In this document: positions 26,718 to 35,214 of the stretch, one piece after another
How the letters are laid out: each line of letters starts with the position of its first letter
Numbering within the stretch: position 1 is the stretch's first letter
DNA from: Puniceicoccaceae bacterium Marseille-Q1082
Lineage (GTDB): Bacteria > Verrucomicrobiota > Verrucomicrobiia > Opitutales > Intestinicryptomonadaceae
Direction: 5' to 3'
Length of the DNA stretch: 64,000 nucleotides
Assembly: GCA_904424815.1 (NCBI GenBank)
Contig: CAJGBI010000001.1
Location: 1,140,508 to 1,204,507 of the forward strand
Made by a program: the position numbers and the translations under genes
Notes under the pieces: model-generated
The model's input: only the letters and a program-made list of their open reading frames with translations
Told to the model about the DNA's origin: nothing
Databases searched by the model: none

Positions 26718-27257
26718 ATGAAAAAATTCCTGAAAATTTTAATGTTCGCGCTCGCGGGCGCGGCGCTCGCCGCGTGCTCCGGCGACGACGAAAAGAAGAA
26801 CACAAAGCTCCTGACTTTCCACGTCGCCAACGACCGCACACTCTCGTCGGGACTTACGCGCAAAAACGTCACCATGCCTTTCAGCGGATTCACCGTCCTC
26901 ATGAACGAAGACCAGTTCATGTACACGGGCGACATCAAGAAAATCGACCTCGCACAGGTGACGCTGATAGACGGCCCCATTACGGGATTTCTCTTCACGT
27001 GCAACGACAGGGGAAAGAGAAGGCTCATGCAGTCGACCGCCGCCAACATGGGCGGATACATAGTCGTAATGTACGGCGGCGAGCCTATCGCCCTACGAAA
27101 AATAGACTCGGTTATATCCGACGGAGCGCTCTTCGCGCACATAGAAATACCGAAAGACAGGGACGTGGCAAAATTTTACGAAGAGCTCTCCAAATCCGTG
27201 GACACGGTGGAGGAGATAAAGAAGGAGAAAAACGAGGGCTCGACCCTCTCGTGGTAG
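26718..27257 (+). CDS. Lipoprotein with a SecD P1-like segment
   Basis: The ATG at 26718 gives a lipoprotein signal ending in the lipobox LAAC (Cys20). The mature 160 residues include DLAQVTLIDGPITGFLFTCNDRG, then STAANMGGYIVVMYGGEPIALRKIDS and SDGALFAHIEI. This order (T..N.G..., a short strand with a glycine turn, then P/I and a second strand) recalls the periplasmic P1 head of SecD, which helps pull exported proteins out of the Sec channel. No SecD membrane part is present. The similarity is by eye and may be only a fold-level or chance match. Confidence 0.7.
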   Translation: MKKFLKILMFALAGAALAACSGDDEKKNTKLLTFHVANDRTLSSGLTRKNVTMPFSGFTVLMNEDQFMYTGDIKKIDLAQVTLIDGPITGFLFTCNDRGKRRLMQSTAANMGGYIVVMYGGEPIALRKIDSVISDGALFAHIEIPKDRDVAKFYEELSKSVDTVEEIKKEKNEGSTLSW

Positions 27258-27261
27258 GGCA

Positions 27262-28254
27262 ATGGGCCGGTTCCGCGCACTTGCAGTGGCGCTTGCGCTC
27301 GCGGCGGCGGGGGCGCGCGCGGATCTCGTGTGGCCAACAGAATCCAAGGCTTTCGGGAACGGCGCGCCTTACACCGAATTTATACAGCCGACGGCCAGCG
27401 GCCGCCCCGAGAGCGGCCTCTTCGGGGACACGCGCAACAACGGGTACAGATTCCACGAGGGGATCGATATAAAGCCCGTGCGCCGCGACAGAAAAGGCGA
27501 GGCGCTCGACGGCGTATTCGCCGCCCTCCCCGGGAAGGTGGCGATGATAAACCGCATTGCGGGCAACAGTTCGTACGGCAGATATGTAGTCATGGAGCAC
27601 CCTGGGCTCGACGTCAGCGTCTATACCCTATACGCGCATCTGGCAGAAATCGACCCTTCTATAAAGCCAGGCTCCGAACTGCCCGCCAAGGGTAGGATAG
27701 GCCGCATGGGGCGCAGCAGCTCGACGATTCCCATAGCGCGCGCGCAAGCGCACCTGCACTTTGAGATCGGGCTGATGTACGGCAGCAAATTCCAATCGTG
27801 GTACGCGGCGCAAAAATTTAAGGAAAAAAACTTCTTCGGCAACTACAACGGAATGAATTTGCAGGGCTTCGACCCTCTCGAATTTTACAGGGCGGCGCGG
27901 GCCGGAAAGATCGGGAACGGGCTCGCCGGCTACATACAGGGGCTGCCTACTGCGGTTGTCGTCCGCGTCTACACAAGGGCCACGCCGGACTTCGCGCGCA
28001 ACTATCCCGCCCTCGTGGACAAAAACGGCGAGGACTGCGGCTGGGACATACACCTGACATGGTACGGGCTGCCGAAAAAATTCGAGCGCATAAAAAATCC
28101 CCGCCCGGGGGCGAAGAGCGGGGAGGTCGAAATAGTGTCCTACAATCCGGAGGAAATTTCGCGCAAATGCCGCCGCCTGCTTTCGGTTCGCGGCGGCAAG
28201 CCCCCGCAAATAACAAAGGAACTGAAAAATATCCTTAACAAAATTTTCCCGTAG
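27262..28254 (+). CDS. Exported M23-family metallopeptidase
   Basis: A 330-residue protein with a signal peptide (cut near AGARADLVW). The LytM/M23 domain has the first zinc ligands in RFHEGIDIKPV (His and Asp), a central YVVMEHPGLDVSVYTLYAHL and the HLHFE end motif with the catalytic and last zinc histidines. M23 enzymes cut peptidoglycan cross-links or act as structural relatives; all usual zinc ligands are present, so activity is likely. About 150 residues after the domain are unassigned. Last gene of the prfB operon, 4 bp after the preceding gene. Confidence 0.9.
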   Translation: MGRFRALAVALALAAAGARADLVWPTESKAFGNGAPYTEFIQPTASGRPESGLFGDTRNNGYRFHEGIDIKPVRRDRKGEALDGVFAALPGKVAMINRIAGNSSYGRYVVMEHPGLDVSVYTLYAHLAEIDPSIKPGSELPAKGRIGRMGRSSSTIPIARAQAHLHFEIGLMYGSKFQSWYAAQKFKEKNFFGNYNGMNLQGFDPLEFYRAARAGKIGNGLAGYIQGLPTAVVVRVYTRATPDFARNYPALVDKNGEDCGWDIHLTWYGLPKKFERIKNPRPGAKSGEVEIVSYNPEEISRKCRRLLSVRGGKPPQITKELKNILNKIFP

Positions 28255-28405
28255 CGGGCATCGGATTTGCGGGCGCGCGGGAAGAGGGCGATAAAAACGC
28301 GCCGATTTACCGGCCAAAAGCCCGCCTCCTGCCGCCGATCCGCATTCCCATGCTATATGCGGCTAAAACGGCGCAGCAGCAGGCTGCGGTAAATTCGCCG
28401 CCCCT

Positions 28406-28426
28406 AAAAAAAACGCCGATCCGGCG
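28406..28426 (-). terminator. Rho-independent terminator of coaB
   Basis: Minus-strand stem CGCCGgatCGGCG (28414-28426) followed by eight T (28413-28406), 15 bp after the coaB stop. Confidence 0.75.
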
Positions 28427-28440
28427 CATGGAGCGGAAAA

Positions 28441-29085
28441 TCAGCCGAAAAATCTCCGGCCCAAGAACTCCACGAGCTTCTTTGCCAGCGAGTACTTGTC
28501 GGCGGGCGCGAATCCGACAGTCTCTCCGGAGCGCATTATCAGATCTATTTTATTCCTGTCGGACGCGAAGCCGTATTCCGCCGATGCCACGCTGTTTGCC
28601 GCGATGCAGTCGAGATTTTTCTCATCAAGCTTTTTCCTCGCGTATTCGGCAACGTCGTGGGTCTGGGCGGCGAACCCCACGAGAATCCTGCCGCCCTTCC
28701 TTTGCGAAAGGGTTTTCAGAATGTCGGGCGTCCTCACGAGGCGCGGGTTTAAATCTATCTGCGGCTTGGACGCCTTGCGCTCCATCCTCTCGGCGGGGCG
28801 CACGTCGCTCACCGCGGCGGCCATTATAAGAATGTCGCACGACTCGAAAAGTCTTTCGCACTCTTCGAGCATGTCGAGCGCGCTTACGACGCGGCTGACG
28901 CGCACGCCGTCGGGATCGCCGAGCTGCGACGGCCCGAGCACGAGCGAGGTTTCCCAGCCCGCCTCCGCCGCGGCGCGGGCGATATTCCAGCCCATTTTTC
29001 CGGTGGACGGGTTGCTTATGAAGCGCACAGGGTCAAAATGCTCGCGGGTGGGGCCCGCCGTGACGAGGCATTTAATTTTTTTCAT
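28441..29085 (-). CDS. coaB: Stand-alone phosphopantothenate-cysteine ligase (CoaB)
   Basis: Joins cysteine to 4'-phosphopantothenate in coenzyme A synthesis. The 214 residues cover only the CoaB domain: VTAGPTREHFDPVRFISNPSTGKMG at the start, SCDILIMAAAVSDVRP in the middle and the FVGFAAQ-like LVGFAAQTHD motif. In most bacteria this domain is fused behind the flavoprotein decarboxylase CoaC; here no CoaC half precedes it. ATG at 29085 is preceded by a run of G; 29094 is an alternative start. It is divergent from the CDF gene. Confidence 0.92.
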   Translation of the reverse strand: MKKIKCLVTAGPTREHFDPVRFISNPSTGKMGWNIARAAAEAGWETSLVLGPSQLGDPDGVRVSRVVSALDMLEECERLFESCDILIMAAAVSDVRPAERMERKASKPQIDLNPRLVRTPDILKTLSQRKGGRILVGFAAQTHDVAEYARKKLDEKNLDCIAANSVASAEYGFASDRNKIDLIMRSGETVGFAPADKYSLAKKLVEFLGRRFFG

Positions 29086-29176
29086 CCCCCGCATTATCCC
29101 CGCGAGCTGCGGGCGCGCAAATAAAATCCGATTTTTGCTTGTTAAAAGGCGGGCGAAAGGCAACTATTGGAAATTC

Positions 29177-30037
29177 ATGGATACTCACGGGCGGGAAAAA
29201 TCGAGCGTGGCGTTCTGGTCGCTCTGCGCGGCGGTGATGCTTACCGCCTTCAAGGGCGCCGTAGGGATCGCCACGGGCAGCCTCGGCATACTCTCCGAGG
29301 CGCTGCACTCGGGGCTCGACTTCGTGGCGGCCGCTATAACATGGGCTTGCGTAAAGGCGTCGGGCAAGCCGGCGGACCAAGAGCACAATTTCGGGCACGG
29401 GAAAATCGAAAACCTGTCGGCGCTCGCAGAGGCCGCCCTGCTGCTTATAACATGCGCATGGATAATATGGGAGGCCGCGCAAAGGCTATCCGGAGGGCAT
29501 TCCGAGGTGAGCGTCGGGTTCTGGAGCTTCGCCGTTGTCCTGACCTCGATAGCCGTAGACTTTACGCGCTCTCGCGCGCTGATGCGGGCCGCAAAAAAGT
29601 ACAGAAGCCAGGCGCTCGAAGCCGACGCCCTGCACTTTTCCACGGATATCCTCAGCTCGTCCGTAGTCCTGATCGGCCTCGTATGCTCCGGCTTCGGATG
29701 GCCTGCGGCAGACTCGCTCGCCGCGCTCGGAGTGGCTGCCATAGTAATCCGCGTCTCCTGGAATCTGGCGCGCAGGGCGGTGGACGAACTGCTCGACAAG
29801 GCTCCGAAGGACGTGAGAAGCCAAATCCAGGAAATCATCGGGAAAATCGACGGCGTGGTGAAGTCGCACGACCTGCGCGTGCGCTCGTCGGGCTCGGAGT
29901 ACGAAATAGACGTGAACATCCACGTGGACAGAAGCCTTTCCATCGTCGAGGCGCACGACATCTCGGAGCGCCTGGAAAACTCTATACGCGCGCGGTTCGG
30001 CGGCTGCACGATAAGCGTGCACGTGGAACCCGATTAG
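29177..30037 (+). CDS. Cation diffusion facilitator (CDF) family metal exporter
   Basis: A 286-residue inner-membrane antiporter exporting Zn, Fe or similar divalent ions. Metal-site motifs HSGLD (TM2) and HFSTD (TM5) are both present, in EALHSGLDFVAAAITW and ADALHFSTDILSSSVV. The C-terminal cytoplasmic domain (VKSHDLRVRSSGSEYEIDVNIHVD) is complete. The same frame is open far upstream over coaB, but homologues begin near the ATG at 29177 and the extension is antisense to coaB, so it is rejected. Confidence 0.93.
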   Translation: MDTHGREKSSVAFWSLCAAVMLTAFKGAVGIATGSLGILSEALHSGLDFVAAAITWACVKASGKPADQEHNFGHGKIENLSALAEAALLLITCAWIIWEAAQRLSGGHSEVSVGFWSFAVVLTSIAVDFTRSRALMRAAKKYRSQALEADALHFSTDILSSSVVLIGLVCSGFGWPAADSLAALGVAAIVIRVSWNLARRAVDELLDKAPKDVRSQIQEIIGKIDGVVKSHDLRVRSSGSEYEIDVNIHVDRSLSIVEAHDISERLENSIRARFGGCTISVHVEPD

Positions 30038-30067
30038 GCGCCGGAATGCGGCAAAGCGCGCGGAGCC

Positions 30068-30748
30068 CTATCCGCCGCCTAAAATCCCCTTGCGGACCAG
30101 AAACGCGCGGGCTTCTTCCAGCATCTCCCCGACGTCCACCCTGCCCTTGAAAAGGTTCGCGTCGGCGACCGCGAGCATCCGCGCGAAAAATTCGCGGATT
30201 GAATTGTAAAACCTGAAACTCGTCTGCGGCGGCGTAGGGGCGGCGAGCGCGGAGGCGTCCATGCCGAGGCTGTCGGCTATGTAGAGGGCGCGGCGGCAGT
30301 GGGAGTCCTGCGAGACTATCACGGGGTTCGACACCCCGAAAATATCCCTGCACCGCCTCACGGAGTCGTAGGTGCGCAGCCCCATGGGGTCCTCGACGAC
30401 CGCGGATTCCGGAACCCCCGCGAGCGCGAGGTCGCGCTTCATTCGGGCGGGCTCGTTGTAATATTTGTCGCGGTTGTCGCCGCTGGCTATTATGCGCGAA
30501 ACCGCCCCCGACTTGTAAAGGCGCGCGGCGGAGTCTATGCGCGCGAGGTAAAACGGGTTTGGCGCGCCGCCCGCAAGCCTGTTGGAAGTTCCCAACAGCA
30601 GCGCGCACCCGCCGCGAGCGCCGATTTTTGAAATGTCCTCCGTCGAATGGAAGGAGTCCACGCGCACATAGCAATACGCCCCGAAAGCAATGAAGCATAT
30701 CGCGGCCAACGCTGCGGCGCCAAGCGCGCGCTTTATAAATTTAAGCAT
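30068..30748 (-). CDS. SanA-like DUF218 (ElyC/SanA/YdcF) membrane protein
   Basis: A 226-residue protein with one N-terminal membrane anchor (residues about 7-27) and a DUF218 domain. Motifs are CALLLGTSNR, NPFYLARIDSAARLYKSG, IIASGDNRD, EDPMGLRTYDSVRRCRDIFG and VIVSQDSHCRRALYIADSLG, the SanA subgroup pattern. SanA is linked to envelope barrier function and vancomycin resistance at high temperature; the reaction is not known. ATG at 30748 chosen to give the anchor directly. It follows the helicase gene by 47 bp. Confidence 0.9.
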   Translation of the reverse strand: MLKFIKRALGAAALAAICFIAFGAYCYVRVDSFHSTEDISKIGARGGCALLLGTSNRLAGGAPNPFYLARIDSAARLYKSGAVSRIIASGDNRDKYYNEPARMKRDLALAGVPESAVVEDPMGLRTYDSVRRCRDIFGVSNPVIVSQDSHCRRALYIADSLGMDASALAAPTPPQTSFRFYNSIREFFARMLAVADANLFKGRVDVGEMLEEARAFLVRKGILGGG

Positions 30749-30795
30749 ACTCGCTCCGAAAAGGCGGCGCCGCCCAAACCGCGGCGCGTAAAAGA

Positions 30796-32301
30796 TCACC
30801 GGTTGCGCTTGCGCTTTCTGGGCGCCTGCTCCTCGAGCACGGGCTCCGTGCGGTAGGCAAAGCCCTCTAACCTGCGGCGCTCGATTCTCGCCCCTATGAA
30901 CGCCTCTATCCTCTTCAAAAATTCAGTCTCGTCGGAGGAATAGAGGGTGATTGCCTTGCCCTCGCGGTTCGCCCTTCCCGTGCGGCCTATGCGGTGGACG
31001 TAGTCCTCGGAGTGCTCGGGGACATTGTAGTTTATGACGTATCCGACGTTTGAGATGTCGAGCCCGCGGGACGCGATGTCGGTGGCGACCAATATCTTCG
31101 TCCTGCCTTCCTTGAAGTCTTTCAGCGCCTTGTCGCGCTCGCGCTGCGTGCGGTCGGAGTGCAGAATCGAAACCGCATAGTCGTGGGCGATGAGCCATTC
31201 CCCGATTCTGTCGGCGTCGATCCTCGTGCGGGTGAATACGATGAGGCTTTCAAACGAAATGCTCTTGAGAACCTCTATGAGCATGTCGTACTTCTGGATT
31301 CCGTCCACGGGGTAGATGAAGTGCTCTATGGTGTCGGCGGGCGAGTGAACCACGCCGACGCCGACGGTCTTCGGGTCTTTGAGCGCCCACTTGGACAGGC
31401 GCAGCACGGCGTCCGGCATCGTGGCGGAAAAGAACAGCGTCTGACGCTCCTTCGGGCAATACCTGATGATGTTCGAGACGTCCTCGATGAAACCCATGTC
31501 AAACATCCTGTCAACCTCGTCGAGGACAAGCCAGCGCACGCCTTTGAGAGAAATGTTGCGCTGGCGTATGTGGTCGAGAAGCCTCCCGGGGGTGGCGACT
31601 ACGGCGTCCACGCCCGCGCGCAGCGCCCTAATCTGCCTGTCCATGTTCACCCCGCCCTGGACGAGCAACGGGCGCAGCGAGGTGTATTTTGAAAATTTTT
31701 CAAAAGCGTCGGCGCTCTGGGCGGCGAGCTCCCGGGTGGGGCTCAAAACGAGAATCCGCGGGCCGGACGGCTCGTGAGAGCCCGCGAGCTTCACGACGGG
31801 CAGCGCGAACGCCGCCGTCTTTCCGGTGCCGGTCTGAGCCGTGCCTATGACGTCCGCCCCTTCGAGAATGGCGGGTATCGCCGCGCTCTGGATGGGGGTT
31901 GGAGAGGAATAGCCCATATCCTTAACGGCGGATAGAACCTCCGCGCCGAGGTCGAACGCGGCAAATTCCGGAATCGCGCCCTTCAATTCCTCCATGCCGA
32001 AAGGCGCGGGAACCTCTTTCGGCGCGGGAGCCGGCTGCTCGGGCGCTTCGCTGAGTTCGGCGTTTTTCGGGACGGAATTTTCGCCCCTCCGCCCCCTTCC
32101 GCGGCTTCCGGCGCGCGGGCTCGCGCCGCGCTGCTCCGCGCGGCGCGATTTGGCGCGGCCGCTTTTCTGCGGGCCGCCGCGCCCCGAATCCGAAAGCTTC
32201 CTCCGGCTTTCCGAAGGCTTCGCGCCCTTGTCCGCGGGCGCCTTTTTTTCGGAGCGGGAAAAGATTTTCCCGATAGACAGAATTTTCTTTAACAATTTCA
32301 T
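30796..32301 (-). CDS. DEAD-box type ATP-dependent RNA helicase with a DEVD box
   Basis: A 501-residue RNA helicase, RhlE-like. A basic, Lys/Arg/Ser-rich N-terminal extension of about 90 residues precedes the core. Motifs: Q motif YSSPTPIQ, Walker A AQTGTGKTAAF, PTRELAAQ, VLDEVDRMFDMGF, FSAT, ATDIASRGLD and HRIGRTGRA. Motif II is DEVD rather than DEAD; the two metal- and ATP-contacting acids remain. The ATG at 32301 fits a start of MKLLKKILSIG. Roles would be ribosome assembly or mRNA turnover. The SanA-like gene is downstream in the same direction. Confidence 0.95.
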   Translation of the reverse strand: MKLLKKILSIGKIFSRSEKKAPADKGAKPSESRRKLSDSGRGGPQKSGRAKSRRAEQRGASPRAGSRGRGRRGENSVPKNAELSEAPEQPAPAPKEVPAPFGMEELKGAIPEFAAFDLGAEVLSAVKDMGYSSPTPIQSAAIPAILEGADVIGTAQTGTGKTAAFALPVVKLAGSHEPSGPRILVLSPTRELAAQSADAFEKFSKYTSLRPLLVQGGVNMDRQIRALRAGVDAVVATPGRLLDHIRQRNISLKGVRWLVLDEVDRMFDMGFIEDVSNIIRYCPKERQTLFFSATMPDAVLRLSKWALKDPKTVGVGVVHSPADTIEHFIYPVDGIQKYDMLIEVLKSISFESLIVFTRTRIDADRIGEWLIAHDYAVSILHSDRTQRERDKALKDFKEGRTKILVATDIASRGLDISNVGYVINYNVPEHSEDYVHRIGRTGRANREGKAITLYSSDETEFLKRIEAFIGARIERRRLEGFAYRTEPVLEEQAPRKRKRNR

Positions 32302-32427
32302 CGAATAAAACGATTCAAGCATACGCCGCAACGGCCTTCAAGCTAAATTTTGGAAGACGGCGGCGGCGTATGCGGGAAGAAGAAATTGTTGACACGCCCG
32401 CAGACGGAACATACGATTTTTTCATAT

Positions 32428-34161
32428 ATGAGAAAAATAACAGCTTTATTTATATTAGCGGGTCTTTCCGCAATCCCCGCATTTTCCCAGGAAATGCCCG
32501 CAGACCTCAAATCAAAACTCGAAGCCAAAGCCGCGGAGCTTCAGCCTTCAAACAAATCCGCCGCAAAGACATGGCTCGTAAAGCAGATGAACGCGTGGGA
32601 GTCCATACAGAACCTCGCGTTCGCCGCCGACGCCGACGACATCGAGATGATAAAGAAGCTCGCGGAAAAGAAATTCCCGCTCGACTACGTTTCGCAAGAG
32701 GCTTTCATAAACGAACAAGCCGTCGCCGCCGCCGGGCTGCCCGACCTCAAATCTCAGATCGGCAAGGCTTCCTACGACGCCATCAAAGCTAAATTCGACA
32801 AGGAGGGCAAGACCGACCTCAACGAGCTCATCAACCTGCTCAACGCCCAGATAGCGGCGAAGTCGCAGCTCGAAATGCTGAGGCCCCTACCCTCCATCGA
32901 CGAATCCACGTTCTCGATTACGAAGGAAGTCTTGAAAAAGAAATACCCGGACGATTTCCTCGCGCAGCTCAACGAGCTCAAAAAGCTCTCCAACGCCGTT
33001 GATGCGGCCGCCGACGCCGCCGCGAAATCCGGCGGGACGCCGCCCGCGGCCGCCCCCGGAACCGAGCCGGCGCCGGGGCAGCCCGCGGGCGCCGCCGCAA
33101 ACGCGCAGGCGGGTGCGGGAACCCCGCAACAGCCCCTGACGCTCGCCGAACTCAACCTCAAGGCGCGCGAACAGTTCAACTCTCACACACTGACCGTTGA
33201 GGGAGAATCGAAGGTTACGGCGCTGCCCGTCGTCATGCACGGCAAACAGGTCATACTCATACCGTTCAGCGCATTCTCGGGCGGCCCGAACGTGTCGATA
33301 ATGAACAATCTCGGAGAACAGGTCGACTTCGACCAATCCAATATCTTCGCATCGAAAAACTATCCGTTTGTCATAGTGATGCCGAAATCTTCCATACCCT
33401 CCACCACGGTCAACGCGAATCTCGCGACCGACAAGGAGTATCGGGAAATCGTCGGCAAGCCGATATTTTTCATGGGATACACCGCCACGAACATACAGAT
33501 TTTCCCCGTAAAGCTCAACGCCGTTTCCGACCAGACTCTCGTGCTGTCCTCCCGCATTCCCAACAACTTCATAGACGGAACGGTTTTGATGAATCCAGAG
33601 GACGATCTCATTCTGGGTTCCATGATCGCCTTCAAAAAGGAACATCCGAAAGTTCAGTGGAACACGCGCAACAGCGTAAACTTTTTGCGCCGCACAATCG
33701 AGTCGAGAAATCCCTTCCTCACCTGCGTGCGCATCGACCGCCTTGACCCCTGGGAAAAACTCGACTTTGAAAAGCTCGCCAAACAGAAAAAGAAGCTCGA
33801 TTCCGTCAATAAGCTCCTATGGGACTTCATACTGCTCAACACGTCCAAAAGGCTCGTGGACACCGAAAAGCTCGCCATCGTGGGGCAGACGGTCTCCAAA
33901 TACAAGGAAGAGCTTAAAACGCGCATGGAAAAATCGCGCTTTGACAGACTTTTCAGGCAGTACCTCCAGGATTTGATGATGCTCATAAAATCCGAGCTGC
34001 GCGACGTAAATCCCGACGAATTTTACACCCTGTACCGCTACGACCTCAACCAGGCGATAAACTCGCTCAAAAGCGTGATGGCCTTTTACGAGAACGCCAT
34101 ACGCACGAATTCCCTCAGCCCGCTCGTGCCCGACGACATAAAGAGGGTGCAAAACAGGTAG
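32428..34161 (+). CDS. Exported multidomain protein of unknown function, 577 aa
   Basis: The ATG at 32428 gives a clean signal peptide (MRKITALFILAGLSAIPAFSQ). Residues about 20-215 are helical and charged. A low-complexity linker rich in Pro, Ala, Gly (about 215-260) follows. Residues about 265-420 are beta-rich, with TVEGESKVTALPVVMHGKQ and NFIDGTVLMNPEDDLILGSM; the strand pattern is loosely like a trypsin fold but I find no His-Asp-Ser triad. The C-terminal 150 residues are helical (KLDSVNKLLWDFILLNTSKR). No family is recognised. It has its own terminator. Confidence 0.78.
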   Translation: MRKITALFILAGLSAIPAFSQEMPADLKSKLEAKAAELQPSNKSAAKTWLVKQMNAWESIQNLAFAADADDIEMIKKLAEKKFPLDYVSQEAFINEQAVAAAGLPDLKSQIGKASYDAIKAKFDKEGKTDLNELINLLNAQIAAKSQLEMLRPLPSIDESTFSITKEVLKKKYPDDFLAQLNELKKLSNAVDAAADAAAKSGGTPPAAAPGTEPAPGQPAGAAANAQAGAGTPQQPLTLAELNLKAREQFNSHTLTVEGESKVTALPVVMHGKQVILIPFSAFSGGPNVSIMNNLGEQVDFDQSNIFASKNYPFVIVMPKSSIPSTTVNANLATDKEYREIVGKPIFFMGYTATNIQIFPVKLNAVSDQTLVLSSRIPNNFIDGTVLMNPEDDLILGSMIAFKKEHPKVQWNTRNSVNFLRRTIESRNPFLTCVRIDRLDPWEKLDFEKLAKQKKKLDSVNKLLWDFILLNTSKRLVDTEKLAIVGQTVSKYKEELKTRMEKSRFDRLFRQYLQDLMMLIKSELRDVNPDEFYTLYRYDLNQAINSLKSVMAFYENAIRTNSLSPLVPDDIKRVQNR

Positions 34162-34202
34162 CGAAAATCTCGAACTTGCGCGCGCCGCCGCGACGAACCG
34201 GG

Positions 34203-34233
34203 AAATCCCGAGCCTTTCGGCCCGGGATTTTTG
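34203..34233. terminator. Terminator between convergent genes
   Basis: AAATCCCG.../CGGGATTT stem with a small inner GCC/GGC pair, TTT on the right. It lies between the stop at 34161 (+) and the thiL end at 34249 (-). Confidence 0.8.
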
Positions 34234-34248
34234 CCGGACGGCCTGTCG

Positions 34249-35214
34249 CTATGCCATGTGGTCGAATCCGGAGCCGCGAAAGATTTCGCGGCCCCCGCCG
34301 GAGCGCACGACAACCAGCCCGCCGGCTTCCGAAGCGGACGCCGGAGCGGAAATTCGCCCGATTCTCGAAAGCGGAGTTTCGAGAGATTCCGCCCATGCGC
34401 GCTCGAACTCTCCGCAGTCGCCGCGGTAGGCGAACAGCAGCTCGTAGTCCTCGCCCCCGCACAGCGCCTCGCGCAGGGTCGCGGTTTTTCCTCCGAAGAA
34501 GCGGCGCGGTACGGAGTCTTCGAATACCTCGGCGCACGCGCCGCGTGGAATTATGTTTTTGACGTCGGAAGCGAGCCCGTCGCTCAAATCTATGCACGCG
34601 CCGACGCCCCACGTCTGCGCGAGGAATTCGCCCTCTGCGATACGCGGCTCGAAATCAAGATGCCTGCCGCTCTCAAAGGACAGCCCGAGCCCGCCCGTGA
34701 CATAGAGCGCGTCGCCAATCCGCGCGCCGGAGCGCAGGAGAGTCCGCTCGGGCGCCGTCCCCAGAAGCGACATGTGCATGGAAAAAAACCTCCCCCCTAC
34801 GCTCGCGACATCGCCGCCGACAATTTTCACGCCGAGCTTCTCCGCCGCCTCCGAGACGCCAGCGCAAAACCCGTCCAGCCACCCGAGCGACAACTCTGCC
34901 GAAACTATTCCGCTCGCCAGGGCGAACGCCGGCCTGCCGCCCATTGCGGCGATGTCGCTTGCGTTGCGGTTTACGAGCTTCCTCCCCGCAAGGCGCGGAT
35001 CGGTCGAGGCGTCGAAATGCCGCCCGAGTATCACGGCGTCGGAGGTGGCAAGCATGTCGCCACCGCCGAGCTCCTCGGCGCGGATGAGGGCGCAATCGTC
35101 TCCGGGCCCGAAAGGCGCCTTCGGCGCGGACGCCCCGAAAGCCGCGCATATGCGCGCTATAAGCGCCTTTTCCCCGAGCGACGAAAGGGGGTCTTTTTCA
35201 GAGAAAGGATTCAT
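34249..35214 (-). CDS. thiL: Thiamine-monophosphate kinase
   Basis: Phosphorylates thiamine phosphate to the active cofactor thiamine diphosphate. Family motifs are all present: FGPGDDCALI, NASDIAAMGGRPAFAL, KIVGGDVASV, CIDLSDGLASD and GGEDYELLF. 321 residues is the normal length. The start ATG at 35214 overlaps the stop of the CPBP gene (ATGA), so it is translationally coupled as the last gene of pyrB-pyrC-CPBP-thiL. Confidence 0.96.
   Translation of the reverse strand: MNPFSEKDPLSSLGEKALIARICAAFGASAPKAPFGPGDDCALIRAEELGGGDMLATSDAVILGRHFDASTDPRLAGRKLVNRNASDIAAMGGRPAFALASGIVSAELSLGWLDGFCAGVSEAAEKLGVKIVGGDVASVGGRFFSMHMSLLGTAPERTLLRSGARIGDALYVTGGLGLSFESGRHLDFEPRIAEGEFLAQTWGVGACIDLSDGLASDVKNIIPRGACAEVFEDSVPRRFFGGKTATLREALCGGEDYELLFAYRGDCGEFERAWAESLETPLSRIGRISAPASASEAGGLVVVRSGGGREIFRGSGFDHMA

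Noticed and set aside
28496-29176. Long N-terminal extension of the CDF transporter
   Set aside because: It is antisense to coaB and homologues start at MDTHGREKSS; coaB shows all its motifs.
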